Positions 35,741 to 45,062 of a stretch of 64,000 nt of DNA are shown here, piece by piece. Position numbers and translations under genes: made by a program. The notes under the pieces are model-generated. The model was given only the letters and a program-made list of their open reading frames with translations, was not told the origin of the DNA and ran no database searches. This DNA comes from Rhodococcus sp. 4CII (GTDB lineage Bacteria; Actinomycetota; Actinomycetes; Mycobacteriales; Mycobacteriaceae), in assembly GCF_014256275.1 (NCBI RefSeq), contig NZ_JACCFE010000002.1, positions 3,142,001 to 3,206,000 on the forward strand, in the 5' to 3' direction. Numbering within the stretch: position 1 is the stretch's first letter; every line of letters begins with the position of its first letter.

Positions 35741-36509
35741 GTGCAGCATCCCCGTGCCGTCCGGCCCCGGCGGCGAAGCGTGCGGCACCCTCGACCATTC
35801 CGTTGGCCAGCGAGATCGCGCCGTGCCGAAATTCGTTGAGCAGCGCCTGATCCTCGGTGAGCCCGCTCTGCTCGAGCAGCGACAACCGGTCCTGCCGCAT
35901 GCACACCTGGGGCAGGTCGGCGATCTCGGCGGCGAGCTGCTGGGCCGCGGCGAGGGCGCCGCCCGCCGCGACCTTCCGGTTGATCAGCCCGATGCTCAGG
36001 GCTTCGTCGGCGTCGACGGCCCGGCCGGTGAGGACGAGGTCCAGCGCGCGACTCTCCCCGATCAGCCGCGGCAGGCGGACGGTGCCGCCGTCGATGAGGG
36101 GTACGCCCCAGCGGCGGCAGAACACTCCGAGGACGGCGTCGTCACCCGCGACCCTCAGGTCGGCCCACAGCGCCAGTTCGAGCCCGCCGGCCACCGCGTG
36201 TCCGTCGATCGCGGCGATCACCGGTTTGGACAGCCGCAGCCGCGAGATGCCCATCGGTGCGTCGCCGTCGGGAGCCACCCGGTTTCCGTTGCCGGACGCG
36301 ATGGCCTTGAGATCGGCTCCGGCGCAGAATGTTCCGCCCTCGCCGTGGAGCACGGCGACGGACGCGTCGGCGTCCGCGTCGAATGCGCGGAATGCGGCGG
36401 TGAGCGCCTCGGCGGTGGGCCGGTCGACGGCGTTGCGCACCTCGGGCCGGTTCAGGCTGATCGTCGTGACCGGGCCGTCGGTGCGGACGAGTACCACGTC
36501 GGAAGTCAT
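35724..36509 (-). CDS. enoyl-CoA hydratase/isomerase (crotonase) family protein
   Basis: 261 residues. Crotonase motifs: ISLNRPEVRNAVD, oxyanion-hole strand GGTFCAGADLKAIA, and HAVAGGLELALWADLRV. The usual catalytic glutamates are not both obvious, as in many paralogues, so the reaction (hydration, isomerisation, thioester hydrolysis) is open. ATG with GAGGAAAGG upstream. It is divergent from the TetR gene by about 80 bases and is a probable target of it. Its last six residues (APASTC) come from palindrome B4. Confidence 0.88.
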   Translation of the reverse strand: MTSDVVLVRTDGPVTTISLNRPEVRNAVDRPTAEALTAAFRAFDADADASVAVLHGEGGTFCAGADLKAIASGNGNRVAPDGDAPMGISRLRLSKPVIAAIDGHAVAGGLELALWADLRVAGDDAVLGVFCRRWGVPLIDGGTVRLPRLIGESRALDLVLTGRAVDADEALSIGLINRKVAAGGALAAAQQLAAEIADLPQVCMRQDRLSLLEQSGLTEDQALLNEFRHGAISLANGMVEGAARFAAGAGRHGDAAPASTC

Positions 36510-36588
36510 CGAGTGCGCCTTTCCTCACTGGTACGAGCGACGGTAGCACTCTTGACGGAAGAACGGAACCGGTGTTCACTTCTTGGGT

Positions 36589-37200
36589 ATGGCCTATCGG
36601 CGCACGCCCGCAGTCCAGGAACGACTGGACGCTCTCCGCACCACGCTCATCGATTCCGCGATCGGGCTGATCGCCCGCCACGGCTACGGCGGGTGCTCGA
36701 TCTCCGCTGTCGCAGCCGAGGCGGGAGTGGGGACCGGCACCGTCTACCGGCACTTCGCGAACAAGGGTGAACTGTTCGCCGAGGTCTTCCGCATCGTCTG
36801 CAGCCGCGAGGTGAGCGCGGCCGTCGAATCCGGCAACTGCGCCCTCACCGCGGAAGGCGACAGGGTGGCGGCGGTGACCGCATCGGTCCGCACATTCGCC
36901 GAACGTGCGTTGCGCGCACCAACATTGGCGTACGCGCTGCTCGTCGAACCCGTCGACCCACAGGTCGACACGGAACGCCTGCTGTTCCGTGAATCGTTCC
37001 GCGACGCCCTCGCCGTCGCGATCGCCGCCGCCGTCGAGGCCGGGGAGATCCCGGAACAGGACGCCTCTGTGACCGCGGCCTGCCTCGTCGGCGCCATCGG
37101 CGAAGCGCTCGTTCTGCCCCTCGCGCGCGGCGCCGCCGACGCCGCGATCATCCCCGCACTGCTCACCTTCACCCTTCGATCTCTCGGGAGTCCGACATGA
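36589..37200 (+). CDS. TetR family transcriptional regulator
   Basis: 203 residues. N-terminal HTH (LIDSAIGLIARHGYGGCSISAVAAEAGVGTGTVYRHFANKGELFAEVF, about residues 18-65) and an all-helical ligand domain. ATG at 36589 preferred to TTG at 36583; no clear ribosome site. It overlaps the acyl-CoA dehydrogenase-like gene by four bases (ATGA) and is divergent from a crotonase gene, so it probably controls both sides in response to an acyl-CoA or fatty acid (inference). The 79-base gap has an imperfect inverted repeat GAAGAACGG..GTGTTCACTTC that may be its operator. Confidence 0.9.
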   Translation: MAYRRTPAVQERLDALRTTLIDSAIGLIARHGYGGCSISAVAAEAGVGTGTVYRHFANKGELFAEVFRIVCSREVSAAVESGNCALTAEGDRVAAVTASVRTFAERALRAPTLAYALLVEPVDPQVDTERLLFRESFRDALAVAIAAAVEAGEIPEQDASVTAACLVGAIGEALVLPLARGAADAAIIPALLTFTLRSLGSPT

Positions 37201-38834
37201 GTGCCACACACGAGGTCTTCAACCAGGTGCCGCCGCTGACCGACTTCGACGCGTCCGACTACCCCCCGATCCTCGAAGCGCTGCAACGCGAAGGCGCACA
37301 CGACGCGCTCGAGGAACTGCACGACGTCGGACGCCTCGCGGGCAGCGCGGAGGCCCAGCGCTGGGGCGACCTCGCCGAGGCGCACCCGCCCGTCCTCCGC
37401 ACCCACGACCGCTACGGAAACCGCATCGACGAGGTCGACTACGACCCCGCCTACCACCTGCTGATGACCACCGCCGTCGAGATGGGCCTGCACGGCGCGC
37501 CGTGGGCCGACCCGAATCCGCACGCCCACCTGATCCGCGCCGCGAAGATGGCAGTGTGGGGCCAGGTCGACGCCGGCCACGGCTGTCCGATCTCGATGAC
37601 GTACGCCGTCGTCCCCGCCCTGCGGCACAATCGTGAACTGGCGGAACAGTACGAACCCCTGCTCACCGCGCGGGTGTACGACCCGGCGCTGCATCCGCCG
37701 CTGACGAAGGCGGGCCTGATCGCCGGGATGTCGATGACGGAGAAGCAGGGCGGCTCCGACGTCCGCGCGGGCACCACCCGCGCCGTTCCGCAGTCCGACG
37801 GCAGCTACCTTCTCACCGGGCACAAGTGGTTCACGTCGGCGCCGATGTCCGACGTGTTCCTCGTACTGGCCCAGGCACCGGGCGGGCTGTCGTGCTTCTT
37901 CCTGCCCCGGGTGCTGCCGGACGGCACCCGCAACCGGATGCACCTGCAGCGCCTCAAGGACAAACTCGGCAACCATTCCAACGCCAGCAGCGAAGTCGAG
38001 TACGACGAGTCGGTGGCCTGGCTGGTCGGCGAGGAAGGTCGCGGCGTTCCGACCATCATCGAGATGGTCAACATGACCCGCCTCGACTGCACCCTCGGCA
38101 CCGCCACCGGCATGCGCGTCGGTACGGCTCAGGCCGCCCACCACGCCGTGCACCGCAGTGCGTTCGGCGCCCACCTTGTGGATCAGCCGCTGATGCGGAA
38201 CGTGCTCGCCGACCTCGCCGTCGAGTCGGAGGCCTCCACCACCGTCGCCCTGTGGCTGGCCGCACTCACCGACCGGGCGACCGCGGGCGACGAGCACGCG
38301 AACACGTTGCGGCGGATCACGCTGGCGGTCAGCAAATATTTCGTGTGCAAACGCGGGCCGATCCACGCCGCCGAGGCCCTGGAATGTCTGGGTGGCAACG
38401 GGTACGTGGAGGAGTCGCGGATGCCGCGGCTGTATCGGGAGGCTCCCCTGCTGTCCGTGTGGGAGGGCTCCGGCAACGTCGCCGCCCTCGACACCCTGCG
38501 CGCGATCGCGAAACAGCCGGAGACACTTCAGGTGTTCTTCGACGAACTCGATTCCACCGCCGGTGTCGACGCGCGACTCGACGCCGCGGTCGCCGACCTG
38601 AAAGCTGGATTCGGCGACATCGACACGCTCCAGCACCGGGCCCGTCGCGTCGTCGGCGACATGGCGCTCGCCCTCCAGGGTTCGCTGCTGATCCGCCACG
38701 GCCACCCCGCGGTGGCCGACGCGTTCTGCGTCAGCAGGCTGTCCGGCGACTGGGGCACCGTGTTCGGCACACTGCCGACCGGCGTCGACACCGCCGCCAT
38801 CATCGACCGCGCCACACCCAAGGTGGGATCGTGA
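37197..38834 (+). CDS. acyl-CoA dehydrogenase family protein, AidB-like
   Basis: 545 residues, the length of E. coli AidB (541) and well above ordinary acyl-CoA dehydrogenases (about 380). It matches AidB signatures: VFNQVPPL at the N-terminus, CPISMTYAVVPALR, GMSMTEKQGGSDV, SYLLTGHKWFTSAPMSD, LSCFFLPRVLPDGTRN, LKDKLGNHSNASSEVEY, LECLGGNGYVEES and LSVWEGSGNV. E. coli AidB is an FAD protein that binds DNA and is linked to protection from alkylation; an acyl-CoA role in actinobacteria is possible. Coupled to the TetR gene upstream and a crotonase downstream. Confidence 0.93.
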   Translation: MSATHEVFNQVPPLTDFDASDYPPILEALQREGAHDALEELHDVGRLAGSAEAQRWGDLAEAHPPVLRTHDRYGNRIDEVDYDPAYHLLMTTAVEMGLHGAPWADPNPHAHLIRAAKMAVWGQVDAGHGCPISMTYAVVPALRHNRELAEQYEPLLTARVYDPALHPPLTKAGLIAGMSMTEKQGGSDVRAGTTRAVPQSDGSYLLTGHKWFTSAPMSDVFLVLAQAPGGLSCFFLPRVLPDGTRNRMHLQRLKDKLGNHSNASSEVEYDESVAWLVGEEGRGVPTIIEMVNMTRLDCTLGTATGMRVGTAQAAHHAVHRSAFGAHLVDQPLMRNVLADLAVESEASTTVALWLAALTDRATAGDEHANTLRRITLAVSKYFVCKRGPIHAAEALECLGGNGYVEESRMPRLYREAPLLSVWEGSGNVAALDTLRAIAKQPETLQVFFDELDSTAGVDARLDAAVADLKAGFGDIDTLQHRARRVVGDMALALQGSLLIRHGHPAVADAFCVSRLSGDWGTVFGTLPTGVDTAAIIDRATPKVGS

Positions 38835-39844
38835 CCGGCCACGACGACCACGCGGGCACCCGTCCGGCCGCGTGGCGCGACGGCTGGGACGAGGGCGGCG
38901 ACTCCCTGTTCGCGGATCGTGCACCGGCTCGCGGAGACGACAACTCGGGGTACCGGACCCTCACCTACGAGGTGACCGGCCGGATCGCCCGAATCACATT
39001 CGATCGACCGGAACACGGCAACGCGATCACCGGCGACACGCCCTTCGAGATCGCCGACGCCGTCGAACGCGCCGACCTCGACCCCCGCGTCCACGTCATC
39101 CTGGTGTCGGGACGCGGGAAGGGATTCTGCGGCGGATACGACCTGAATGTCTTCGCCGAACACGGCGGCGCTCCCGGCGAGGCACCGGACCGTACGGCGG
39201 GAACCGTCCTCGACCCGGTGGTCCAGGCGCGCAACCACAATCCGTTCGGCAACTGGGATCCGATGGCCGACTACGCGATGATGAGCCGGTTCAACCGCGG
39301 CTTCGCGAGTCTGCTCCACGCGAACAAGCCGACGGTCGCGAAGATCCACGGTTTCTGTGTGGCCGGCGGCACCGACATCGCGCTGTACTGCGACCAGATC
39401 ATCGCCGCGGACGACACGAAGATCGGTTATCCCCCGACCCGGGTGTGGGGTGTTCCTGCAGCCGGCATGTGGGCGCATCGCCTCGGCGACCAGCGGGCGA
39501 AGCGGTTGCTCCTCACCGGTGACTGCATCACGGGCCGGCAGGCGGCTGAATGGGGACTCGCGGTGGAATCCGCGCCCGTCGACGAACTCGACGAGCGGAC
39601 GGAGCACCTCGTCGGACGGATCGCGCAAATGCCGATCAACCAGCTGATGATGGTCAAACTCGCCCTCAACAGCGCGCTGCTCACCCAGGGCGTCACCAAC
39701 TCGGCCATGGTCAGCACCGTCTTCGACGGCGTCTCCCGGCACACCCGCGAAGGGTATGCGTTCCAACTGCGCTCGGCCACCGCCGGATTCCGTGAGGCCG
39801 TCCGGGAACGCGACGAACCGTTCGGCGACCACAAGCACCCGTGA
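38831..39844 (+). CDS. crotonase / enoyl-CoA hydratase family protein, long form
   Basis: 337 residues, about 70 more than standard crotonases: an N-terminal extension (TRPAAWRDGWDEGGDSLFADRAPA) and an insertion between the two halves (about 120-155, DPVVQARNHNPFGNWDPMADYAMMSRF). Motifs: ITFDRPEHGNAITG, GRGKGFCGGYDLN, and IHGFCVAGGTDIALYCDQIIAADD. Reaction uncertain. GTG start in a GTGA overlap with the AidB-like gene, so TetR, AidB-like protein and this enzyme form one operon. Confidence 0.88.
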   Translation: MTGHDDHAGTRPAAWRDGWDEGGDSLFADRAPARGDDNSGYRTLTYEVTGRIARITFDRPEHGNAITGDTPFEIADAVERADLDPRVHVILVSGRGKGFCGGYDLNVFAEHGGAPGEAPDRTAGTVLDPVVQARNHNPFGNWDPMADYAMMSRFNRGFASLLHANKPTVAKIHGFCVAGGTDIALYCDQIIAADDTKIGYPPTRVWGVPAAGMWAHRLGDQRAKRLLLTGDCITGRQAAEWGLAVESAPVDELDERTEHLVGRIAQMPINQLMMVKLALNSALLTQGVTNSAMVSTVFDGVSRHTREGYAFQLRSATAGFREAVRERDEPFGDHKHP

Positions 39845-39851
39845 GGGGGGA

Positions 39852-39867
39852 TTGCAACACGATGCAA
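39852..39867. promoter_or_regulatory. inverted repeat upstream of the flavin monooxygenase gene
   Basis: TTGCA-ACACGA-TGCAA, 5-base arms, in the 86-base gap before the monooxygenase gene. It could be a regulator site; short and unsupported otherwise. Confidence 0.35.
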
Positions 39868-39930
39868 CGCTTGTTACCGACCGCGAGGAGGGGTGTGCTG
39901 TGAGTCACAACGACAACGAAGGAGAGGCTC

Positions 39931-41754
39931 ATGACACAGACCGTCCAGCCGCCCACGCTGCAGACGTCCTCGACGCCTCAGGAGCGGGTCGACCTGTGGT
40001 TGGCGAATTTCGAAGGCGCACTCGCCTCGCGTGACATCGACCGCGCAGCGGGGATGTTCGCGGTCGACGGTTTCTGGCGGGATCTGGTGGCGTTCACCTG
40101 GAACCTCAAGACAGTCGAGGGCCGGGACGCGGTCGCCGCAATGCTGCACGCACGGCTGGAGGACACCGATCCCGCGAACTTCCGCACCAGCGAGACCCCC
40201 GACGAGGCCGACGGCGTCACGTCCGCGTGGATCGAATTCGAGACGGCGACGGGCCGCGGCAAGGGGCATCTGCGCCTGAAGGGCGACGAGGCCTGGACTT
40301 TCCTCACCACCATGCAGGAGTTGAAGGGCCACGAGGAACGCCGGGGACGGAACCGGGTCAAGGGCGCCGTCCACGGCTCCGGCGGCGACACCCTCAGCTG
40401 GGCGGAGAAGCGCGAGATCGAGGAGAAAGAACTCGGTTACACCCAACAGCCGTACGTGCTCGTGATCGGTGGAGGTCAGGGCGGTATCGCCCTCGGGGCG
40501 CGGCTGCGTCAACTCGGGGTCCCCGCCATCGTCGTCGACAAGAACGAGCGGCCCGGCGACCAGTGGCGCAATCGGTACAAGTCGCTGTGCCTGCACGACC
40601 CGGTCTGGTACGACCACCTGCCCTACATGCCGTTCCCCGACAACTGGCCGGTGTTCGCGCCGAAGGACAAGATCGGCGACTGGCTCGAGATGTACACCAA
40701 GGTGATGGAAATTCCGTACTGGTCGTCCACCACCTGCACGTCCGCGACGTTCGACGACGACACGAAGGAGTGGACCGTCGTCCTCGATCGAGACGGCGAG
40801 GACGTGGTGTTGCACCCGAAGCAGTTGGTGCTCGCGACGGGCATGTCGGGCAAACCGAATGTTCCCACGTTCCCGGGCCAGGACGTCTTCAAGGGCGAGC
40901 AGCACCATTCGAGCCGGCACCCCGGTCCGGACGCGTATGCGGGCAAGCGCGTCGTCGTCGTCGGGGCCAACAACTCCGCGCACGACATCTGCAAGGCGCT
41001 GTTCGAGACCGGTGCCGACGTGACGATGCTGCAGCGGTCGTCCACGCACATCGTGAAGTCGGATTCCCTGATGGATCTCGGCCTCGGCGACCTCTACTCG
41101 GAGCGCGCCCTCGCGGCGGGCATGACGACGGAGAAGGCGGATCTCACGTTCGCGTCGCTGCCGTACAAGATCATGCACGAATTTCAGATCCCGGTTTATC
41201 AAAAGATCGCCGAACGAGACCGGGACTTCTACGATCGGCTCGAAAAGGCCGGGTTCAAGCTCGATTTCGGTGACGACGGGTCTGGTCTGTTCATGAAGTA
41301 CCTGCGCCGCGGTTCGGGCTACTACATCGACGTCGGCGCGTCCGAGCTCGTCGCCGACGGCAGCATCCACCTCGTGTCCGGACAGGTCGATCGGCTGACC
41401 GAGGACGCGGTGGTACTCACCGACGGCACGGAACTGCCCGCCGACCTGGTCGTCTACGCGACGGGCTACGGCTCGATGAACGGCTGGGCGGCCGATCTCA
41501 TGGGTCAGGACGTGGCCGACAAGGTCGGCAAGTGCTGGGGCCTCGGCTCCGACACCACCAAGGATCCCGGCCCCTGGGAGGGCGAGCAACGGAACATGTG
41601 GAAGCCCACCCAGCAGGAAGCCCTGTGGTTCCACGGCGGCAATCTGCACCAGTCGCGGCACTACTCGCTGTACCTCGCCCTGCAGCTCAAGGCCCGGCAC
41701 GAGGAGATCCCGACGCCGGTCTACGGGTTGCAGGAGGTGCATCACCTCAGCTGA
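39931..41754 (+). CDS. flavin-containing monooxygenase with N-terminal NTF2-like domain
   Basis: 607 residues. An N-terminal NTF2/SnoaL-like domain (about 15-125: WLANFEGALASRDIDRAAGMFAVDGFWRDL) precedes the FMO domain with FAD site VIGGGQGG (178-185) and NADPH site VVVVGANNS (341-349). Between them PGDQWRNRYKSLCLHDPVWYDHLPYMPFP matches the FMO/Baeyer-Villiger group. Probably oxygenates a ketone, sulfide or amine; substrate unknown. ATG with AAGGAG. A strong hairpin follows its stop. The NTF2-FMO fusion is a recurring architecture in Rhodococcus and Mycobacterium (recalled). Confidence 0.92.
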   Translation: MTQTVQPPTLQTSSTPQERVDLWLANFEGALASRDIDRAAGMFAVDGFWRDLVAFTWNLKTVEGRDAVAAMLHARLEDTDPANFRTSETPDEADGVTSAWIEFETATGRGKGHLRLKGDEAWTFLTTMQELKGHEERRGRNRVKGAVHGSGGDTLSWAEKREIEEKELGYTQQPYVLVIGGGQGGIALGARLRQLGVPAIVVDKNERPGDQWRNRYKSLCLHDPVWYDHLPYMPFPDNWPVFAPKDKIGDWLEMYTKVMEIPYWSSTTCTSATFDDDTKEWTVVLDRDGEDVVLHPKQLVLATGMSGKPNVPTFPGQDVFKGEQHHSSRHPGPDAYAGKRVVVVGANNSAHDICKALFETGADVTMLQRSSTHIVKSDSLMDLGLGDLYSERALAAGMTTEKADLTFASLPYKIMHEFQIPVYQKIAERDRDFYDRLEKAGFKLDFGDDGSGLFMKYLRRGSGYYIDVGASELVADGSIHLVSGQVDRLTEDAVVLTDGTELPADLVVYATGYGSMNGWAADLMGQDVADKVGKCWGLGSDTTKDPGPWEGEQRNMWKPTQQEALWFHGGNLHQSRHYSLYLALQLKARHEEIPTPVYGLQEVHHLS

Positions 41755-41763
41755 TCGGTACCG

Positions 41764-41809
41764 GCACGGCAGCGGCGCCCCCCATCGTGCGGGGGCGCCG
41801 CTGCCGTGC
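41764..41809. terminator. strong bidirectional hairpin between convergent genes
   Basis: Perfect 19-base arms (41764-41782, GCACGGCAGCGGCGCCCCC, and 41791-41809) with an 8-base loop. It fills the 61-base gap between the monooxygenase and wax ester synthase stops. No T-run on either side, as is usual in this group of bacteria. Confidence 0.85.
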
Positions 41810-41815
41810 TCCGGT

Positions 41816-43216
41816 TCACCCGGCCGACGTCGACGCGCCGACTGCGGCCGCCAGGGAATCGAACTGCGCCCGGATGAGCGCCACGTAGTGCTCGGGGTCG
41901 TCCATCATGTTCGGATCCGCGAGCACCGAGATGGTCAGGGAGTTGCCGAGCGAATGGACCGCGTGCGTCAGACCCTGCCGCTCCGACAGTGCCGCGGCAC
42001 CGTACGTCGACACCGCCTGCGCGTCCCGCAACCACAGGTCTTCGCCACCGCGTGCGACGTTGGTCGTCCCCACGTTGAAGTACGGAACGGACGAGGACGG
42101 GGACGGTAGCCGGGATGCGATCCAGCTGATCGGCCGCACGATGAAACCCGGAGTCACGTCGACCAGCGACTCGGAACGCAGCACCTCGGCGCGCTGTTTG
42201 CGGTCCCGCTCCGCGGCTGCGGAGGCGTGGATCGCCCGAAGACGCTCCACGGGGTCGGCGATGTCGGTGTGGAGGTCGACCTGCAGGACCGTGAGCTGGT
42301 TCGCCGACTCCAGGTGTCCGAGCGACCGGATCGACATGGGAACTTTCGCTCCCAGCGACTGTTCGGGTTCTTCGCCGATCTCCCGCAGGTAGTCGCGAAG
42401 GGCGCCGGCCACCAGCGTCAAGGCCAAGTCGTTGACGGTCACATCTCCGGCGGCGGACCGGATCGCCCGGGCGTCGTCCAGCAGGAACGACGCGGCATCG
42501 AACGTCCGCTCCGGGCTCACGCTCCCGTTGAACCGGGTGGCCGGCCGCATCCGCGGCGGCACCCGCACGGCCCCACTGTCGACCGCGGCCTTCACTTCCT
42601 TGCCCGCGGTCGAGACGTGCCGGATGCCTCGCACGAACGTCCGCAGCTGCCGGGAAACGGTCGGAAGCGCCTGCATGACCGATCGCGGGCCGACAGGCTT
42701 CTGCGGCCCCGTCCCCGGCTGTCGCTCCACCCGACCGGAGAAGAGTCGGCGGGTCATGTCCAGGGTGACCGCGCCGTCGCCTACCGCGTGGTGGAACTTC
42801 AGCAGCACTGCGGACACCTCCGCGGCACCGTCGATGTCAGTCAACCCGGTGACGACCCTCATCTCCCAGGGCGGACGCTGCAGATCCAGCCCGCTGCCGA
42901 CGAACTCCGAGGCGATGCGACGGAACTCGCCCCACCCTCCGCCGCGCGCATCGATGACCTCGAGATGGTTGTCGATGTCGAAGTCGTGGTCCGGGACCCA
43001 GCTCGGGTGGTCGAGGTCGAGAGGAACCCGTCGCAGCCGGCGTGTGAACACGTCGACCGCCTGCACTCGTTCCGCCACGAACGCCCTGACCTCGGCCGAC
43101 GTCATCGCACCTCGTGGATCCGTCGACGTGTCGAAGACGTACATCGCGATGCTGAGCAGCGGGGTGTTCGCCTGCTCCAGATACACCCATGCGGCGTCGC
43201 GGGGGTACAGCTTCAC
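41816..43216 (-). CDS. wax ester synthase / diacylglycerol acyltransferase (WS/DGAT)
   Basis: Transfers an acyl group from acyl-CoA to diacylglycerol or a fatty alcohol, making triacylglycerol or wax for lipid inclusions. 466 residues, normal. Active-site motif HHAVGDG (HHxxxDG, H142-H143, D147); LEQANTPLLSIAMYVFD at the N-terminus; PLD-type segment in LDLDHPSWVPDHDFDIDNH; C-terminal NVGTTNVARGGEDLWL. GTG start with AAGGAGCC 8 bases upstream. Rhodococci have many paralogues, so this may be a minor one; divergent from a glycosyltransferase gene across a long gap. Confidence 0.93.
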   Translation of the reverse strand: MKLYPRDAAWVYLEQANTPLLSIAMYVFDTSTDPRGAMTSAEVRAFVAERVQAVDVFTRRLRRVPLDLDHPSWVPDHDFDIDNHLEVIDARGGGWGEFRRIASEFVGSGLDLQRPPWEMRVVTGLTDIDGAAEVSAVLLKFHHAVGDGAVTLDMTRRLFSGRVERQPGTGPQKPVGPRSVMQALPTVSRQLRTFVRGIRHVSTAGKEVKAAVDSGAVRVPPRMRPATRFNGSVSPERTFDAASFLLDDARAIRSAAGDVTVNDLALTLVAGALRDYLREIGEEPEQSLGAKVPMSIRSLGHLESANQLTVLQVDLHTDIADPVERLRAIHASAAAERDRKQRAEVLRSESLVDVTPGFIVRPISWIASRLPSPSSSVPYFNVGTTNVARGGEDLWLRDAQAVSTYGAAALSERQGLTHAVHSLGNSLTISVLADPNMMDDPEHYVALIRAQFDSLAAAVGASTSAG

Positions 43217-43673
43217 TTCTTCGGGCTCCTTCTGGTTGGACGACGATCGATCGACTCGGGGCCGCGCGTCCGACGAGCGCTAGCACAAGAGCCACCGAAA
43301 GCGCGAGTCCCTCGCGACGACGTTCGCCGATCCGCGAGCGAATAGTGATTGAACAAGCGACCAGTGTCGGCGGCAGACCACCGATTGCCCAGGTTCGCGA
43401 AACTCGTGGGTGACACCGGCGGACAGCCACGCGAACAGAACGGGACATACTTGTAAATTACTCGCGGGTAACATAATTCGAGCTGGCGAGCGCTCGCCCG
43501 ATACCGCACCCTCGCGGGCGGACCATCGCCGCGAATTTCGTCACCACCTCCGCCTCGCACATCGCTGTTCGAGTCCGCCGAGCACCCCCTCCGCACTGTA
43601 ACAAACTGGAAAGTATGTGAAGATTCTCAGGGAAATCACAGGCTCCTACCTCTACACCAAAGGATCGAGCGCG
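43217..43673. other. 457-base divergent intergenic region
   Basis: Gene-free stretch between the WS/DGAT and glycosyltransferase starts. It contains a locally A+T-rich patch (about 43446-43480) with TTGTAA and CATAAT separated by 15 bases, a weak promoter candidate toward the glycosyltransferase. A perfect 14-base palindrome GGCGAGCGCTCGCC follows at 43485-43498. An in-frame GTG at 43617 would extend the glycosyltransferase by 19 residues, but AAAGGA before the ATG at 43674 decides against it. Confidence 0.5.
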
Positions 43674-44582
43674 ATGACGCAGCCCTCCGCCCCCGGGGAG
43701 CAGTCGGCCCCCCGGCCGACCGCACACCCCACCGCGCCAATGCTGACCGTGGTCATACCGGCCTACAACGAAGAGGCCACCATCGGCCGAGCGCTCGACG
43801 CGCTCGTCGCGCAGGCCGACCAGATCGACGAGATCATCGTGGTCGACAACAACTGCACCGACGACACCGTGGCCGTGGCCCAGGCCCACGAAGCCGCAGG
43901 CAAGATCCGCATCATCACCGAGGAACTGCCCGGTCTGATCCCCGCCCGCAACGCGGGCATCGCGGCGGCGAAGACACCGATCGTCGCGCGCATCGACGCC
44001 GATACCATCGTGCAGCCCGGCTGGGCGCAGGCGATCCGCGAATTCTTCGCCACCGCCGACGCGGGATTCGGGGCCGCACTCGGTCCGTTCGAGCAATATG
44101 ACATGCCCCTGCAGGGCGTCCAGCGATTCATGGTTCGCGTGGCATCCGACACGAAGAAGGACGCCGGCATCCAAGAAGCTCGCGGCGTGTACGGCGCGAA
44201 CATGGCGGTGCGCAAGACCGCATGGGAAACCATCCTGCCCGCACTACACGAGGGCCGCGGTATCTGGGAAGACTCCGACATCTCGCTTTCGCTCCATGGT
44301 GCGGGGATCAAGATCGCGATGCTGCCCGGCATGAAGGTGCAGGTGTCCGGCCGGCGGATGCTGTCGTCTCGCAAGTCGTACTTCGAGTACACCGCATCGC
44401 TTCCCCGTACGCTGCGCGCCCACGGGCTGACGAAGCAGGCGCGCGTCTCGTGGATCGGCGTGTGGCTGGTTCGGACGATGTATTTCATCTTCTGGATCCC
44501 CACCCGCAGTTTCGACCCTGTTACCCGCAAATACAGTGTGCGACGCATCTTCTCGGATCACGAAGACCGGATCATTCCCTGA
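43674..44582 (+). CDS. family 2 glycosyltransferase
   Basis: 302 residues. GT-A motifs: LTVVIPAYNEEATIGRALDALVAQ, VVDNNCTDDTVAVAQAHEAAGKI, LIPARNAGIAAAKTPIVARIDADT (DAD metal site) and GVYGANMAVRKTAWE, with the acceptor-loop EDSDISLSLHGAGIKI. A hydrophobic C-terminal segment (WLVRTMYFIFWIPT) may associate with the membrane. Donor and acceptor unknown. The proline-rich N-terminal tail is not conserved-looking. A single gene between the DGAT and a convergent two-gene unit. Confidence 0.9.
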   Translation: MTQPSAPGEQSAPRPTAHPTAPMLTVVIPAYNEEATIGRALDALVAQADQIDEIIVVDNNCTDDTVAVAQAHEAAGKIRIITEELPGLIPARNAGIAAAKTPIVARIDADTIVQPGWAQAIREFFATADAGFGAALGPFEQYDMPLQGVQRFMVRVASDTKKDAGIQEARGVYGANMAVRKTAWETILPALHEGRGIWEDSDISLSLHGAGIKIAMLPGMKVQVSGRRMLSSRKSYFEYTASLPRTLRAHGLTKQARVSWIGVWLVRTMYFIFWIPTRSFDPVTRKYSVRRIFSDHEDRIIP

Positions 44583-44618
44583 TCCGCACAGGTCGAAGCG
44601 TGAGGGCGTTCGCCTTGC

Positions 44619-45053
44619 TCACCTCGCCTCGAGGACCCCGGTCAACTGCTTGACGGTCTTGGCCGCCAGTACCTCGAATGCCAGGCGCGCGACGGGGTCG
44701 GCGAATCGCGCCAGGCCGGTGAACCGGAGCCGGGCGCGGTAGGTGATCGACGTCGAGTTGTCGTCTACTTTTTGGAAGGCCAAGTCGTCCGACGTGGCGG
44801 CCCTCTTGTTGCGCCCCTCGAACACGACGTGATCGGGGTCGTCGCGGGTCATGCGATAGGTGAGTTCGGTGGTCCGCCCGAAGAACGAGGACACGTTGTG
44901 CCATTCCGTGCCCACCGCCACCGGACCGGGGGTGGTCTGCTCGCACCGTTCGGTCCCGGGATCCCAGGCGGTGGTGTTCGCGAAGTCCCGTAGGTACGCG
45001 ACGACCTTCTCGAGCGGTGCGGCGACGGTGAACGTTCGACGGACTTCGGCCAC
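44619..45053 (-). CDS. SRPBCC (START-like) family protein
   Basis: 144 residues. The START/Bet v1-like pattern begins VRRTFTVAAPLEKVVAYLRDFANTTAWDPGT, followed by alternating strands (TELTYRMTRDDPDHVVFEG, STSITYRARLRFTG) and a final helix (RLAFEVLAAKTVKQLTGVLEA). It binds a hydrophobic ligand in its cavity; some members act as cyclases or lipid-transfer proteins. GTG start with AGGAGG upstream, 9 bases after the DUF4193 gene, thus same operon. Confidence 0.85.
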   Translation of the reverse strand: MAEVRRTFTVAAPLEKVVAYLRDFANTTAWDPGTERCEQTTPGPVAVGTEWHNVSSFFGRTTELTYRMTRDDPDHVVFEGRNKRAATSDDLAFQKVDDNSTSITYRARLRFTGLARFADPVARLAFEVLAAKTVKQLTGVLEAR

Positions 45054-45062
45054 TCCGGCCTC

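Noticed and set aside
43446..43471. Possible degenerate fifth copy of palindrome B (ACTTGT next to TACTCGCGGG)
   Set aside because: Resembles the two arm ends with the centre missing, but too short and mismatched to count as a copy without a genome-wide consensus.
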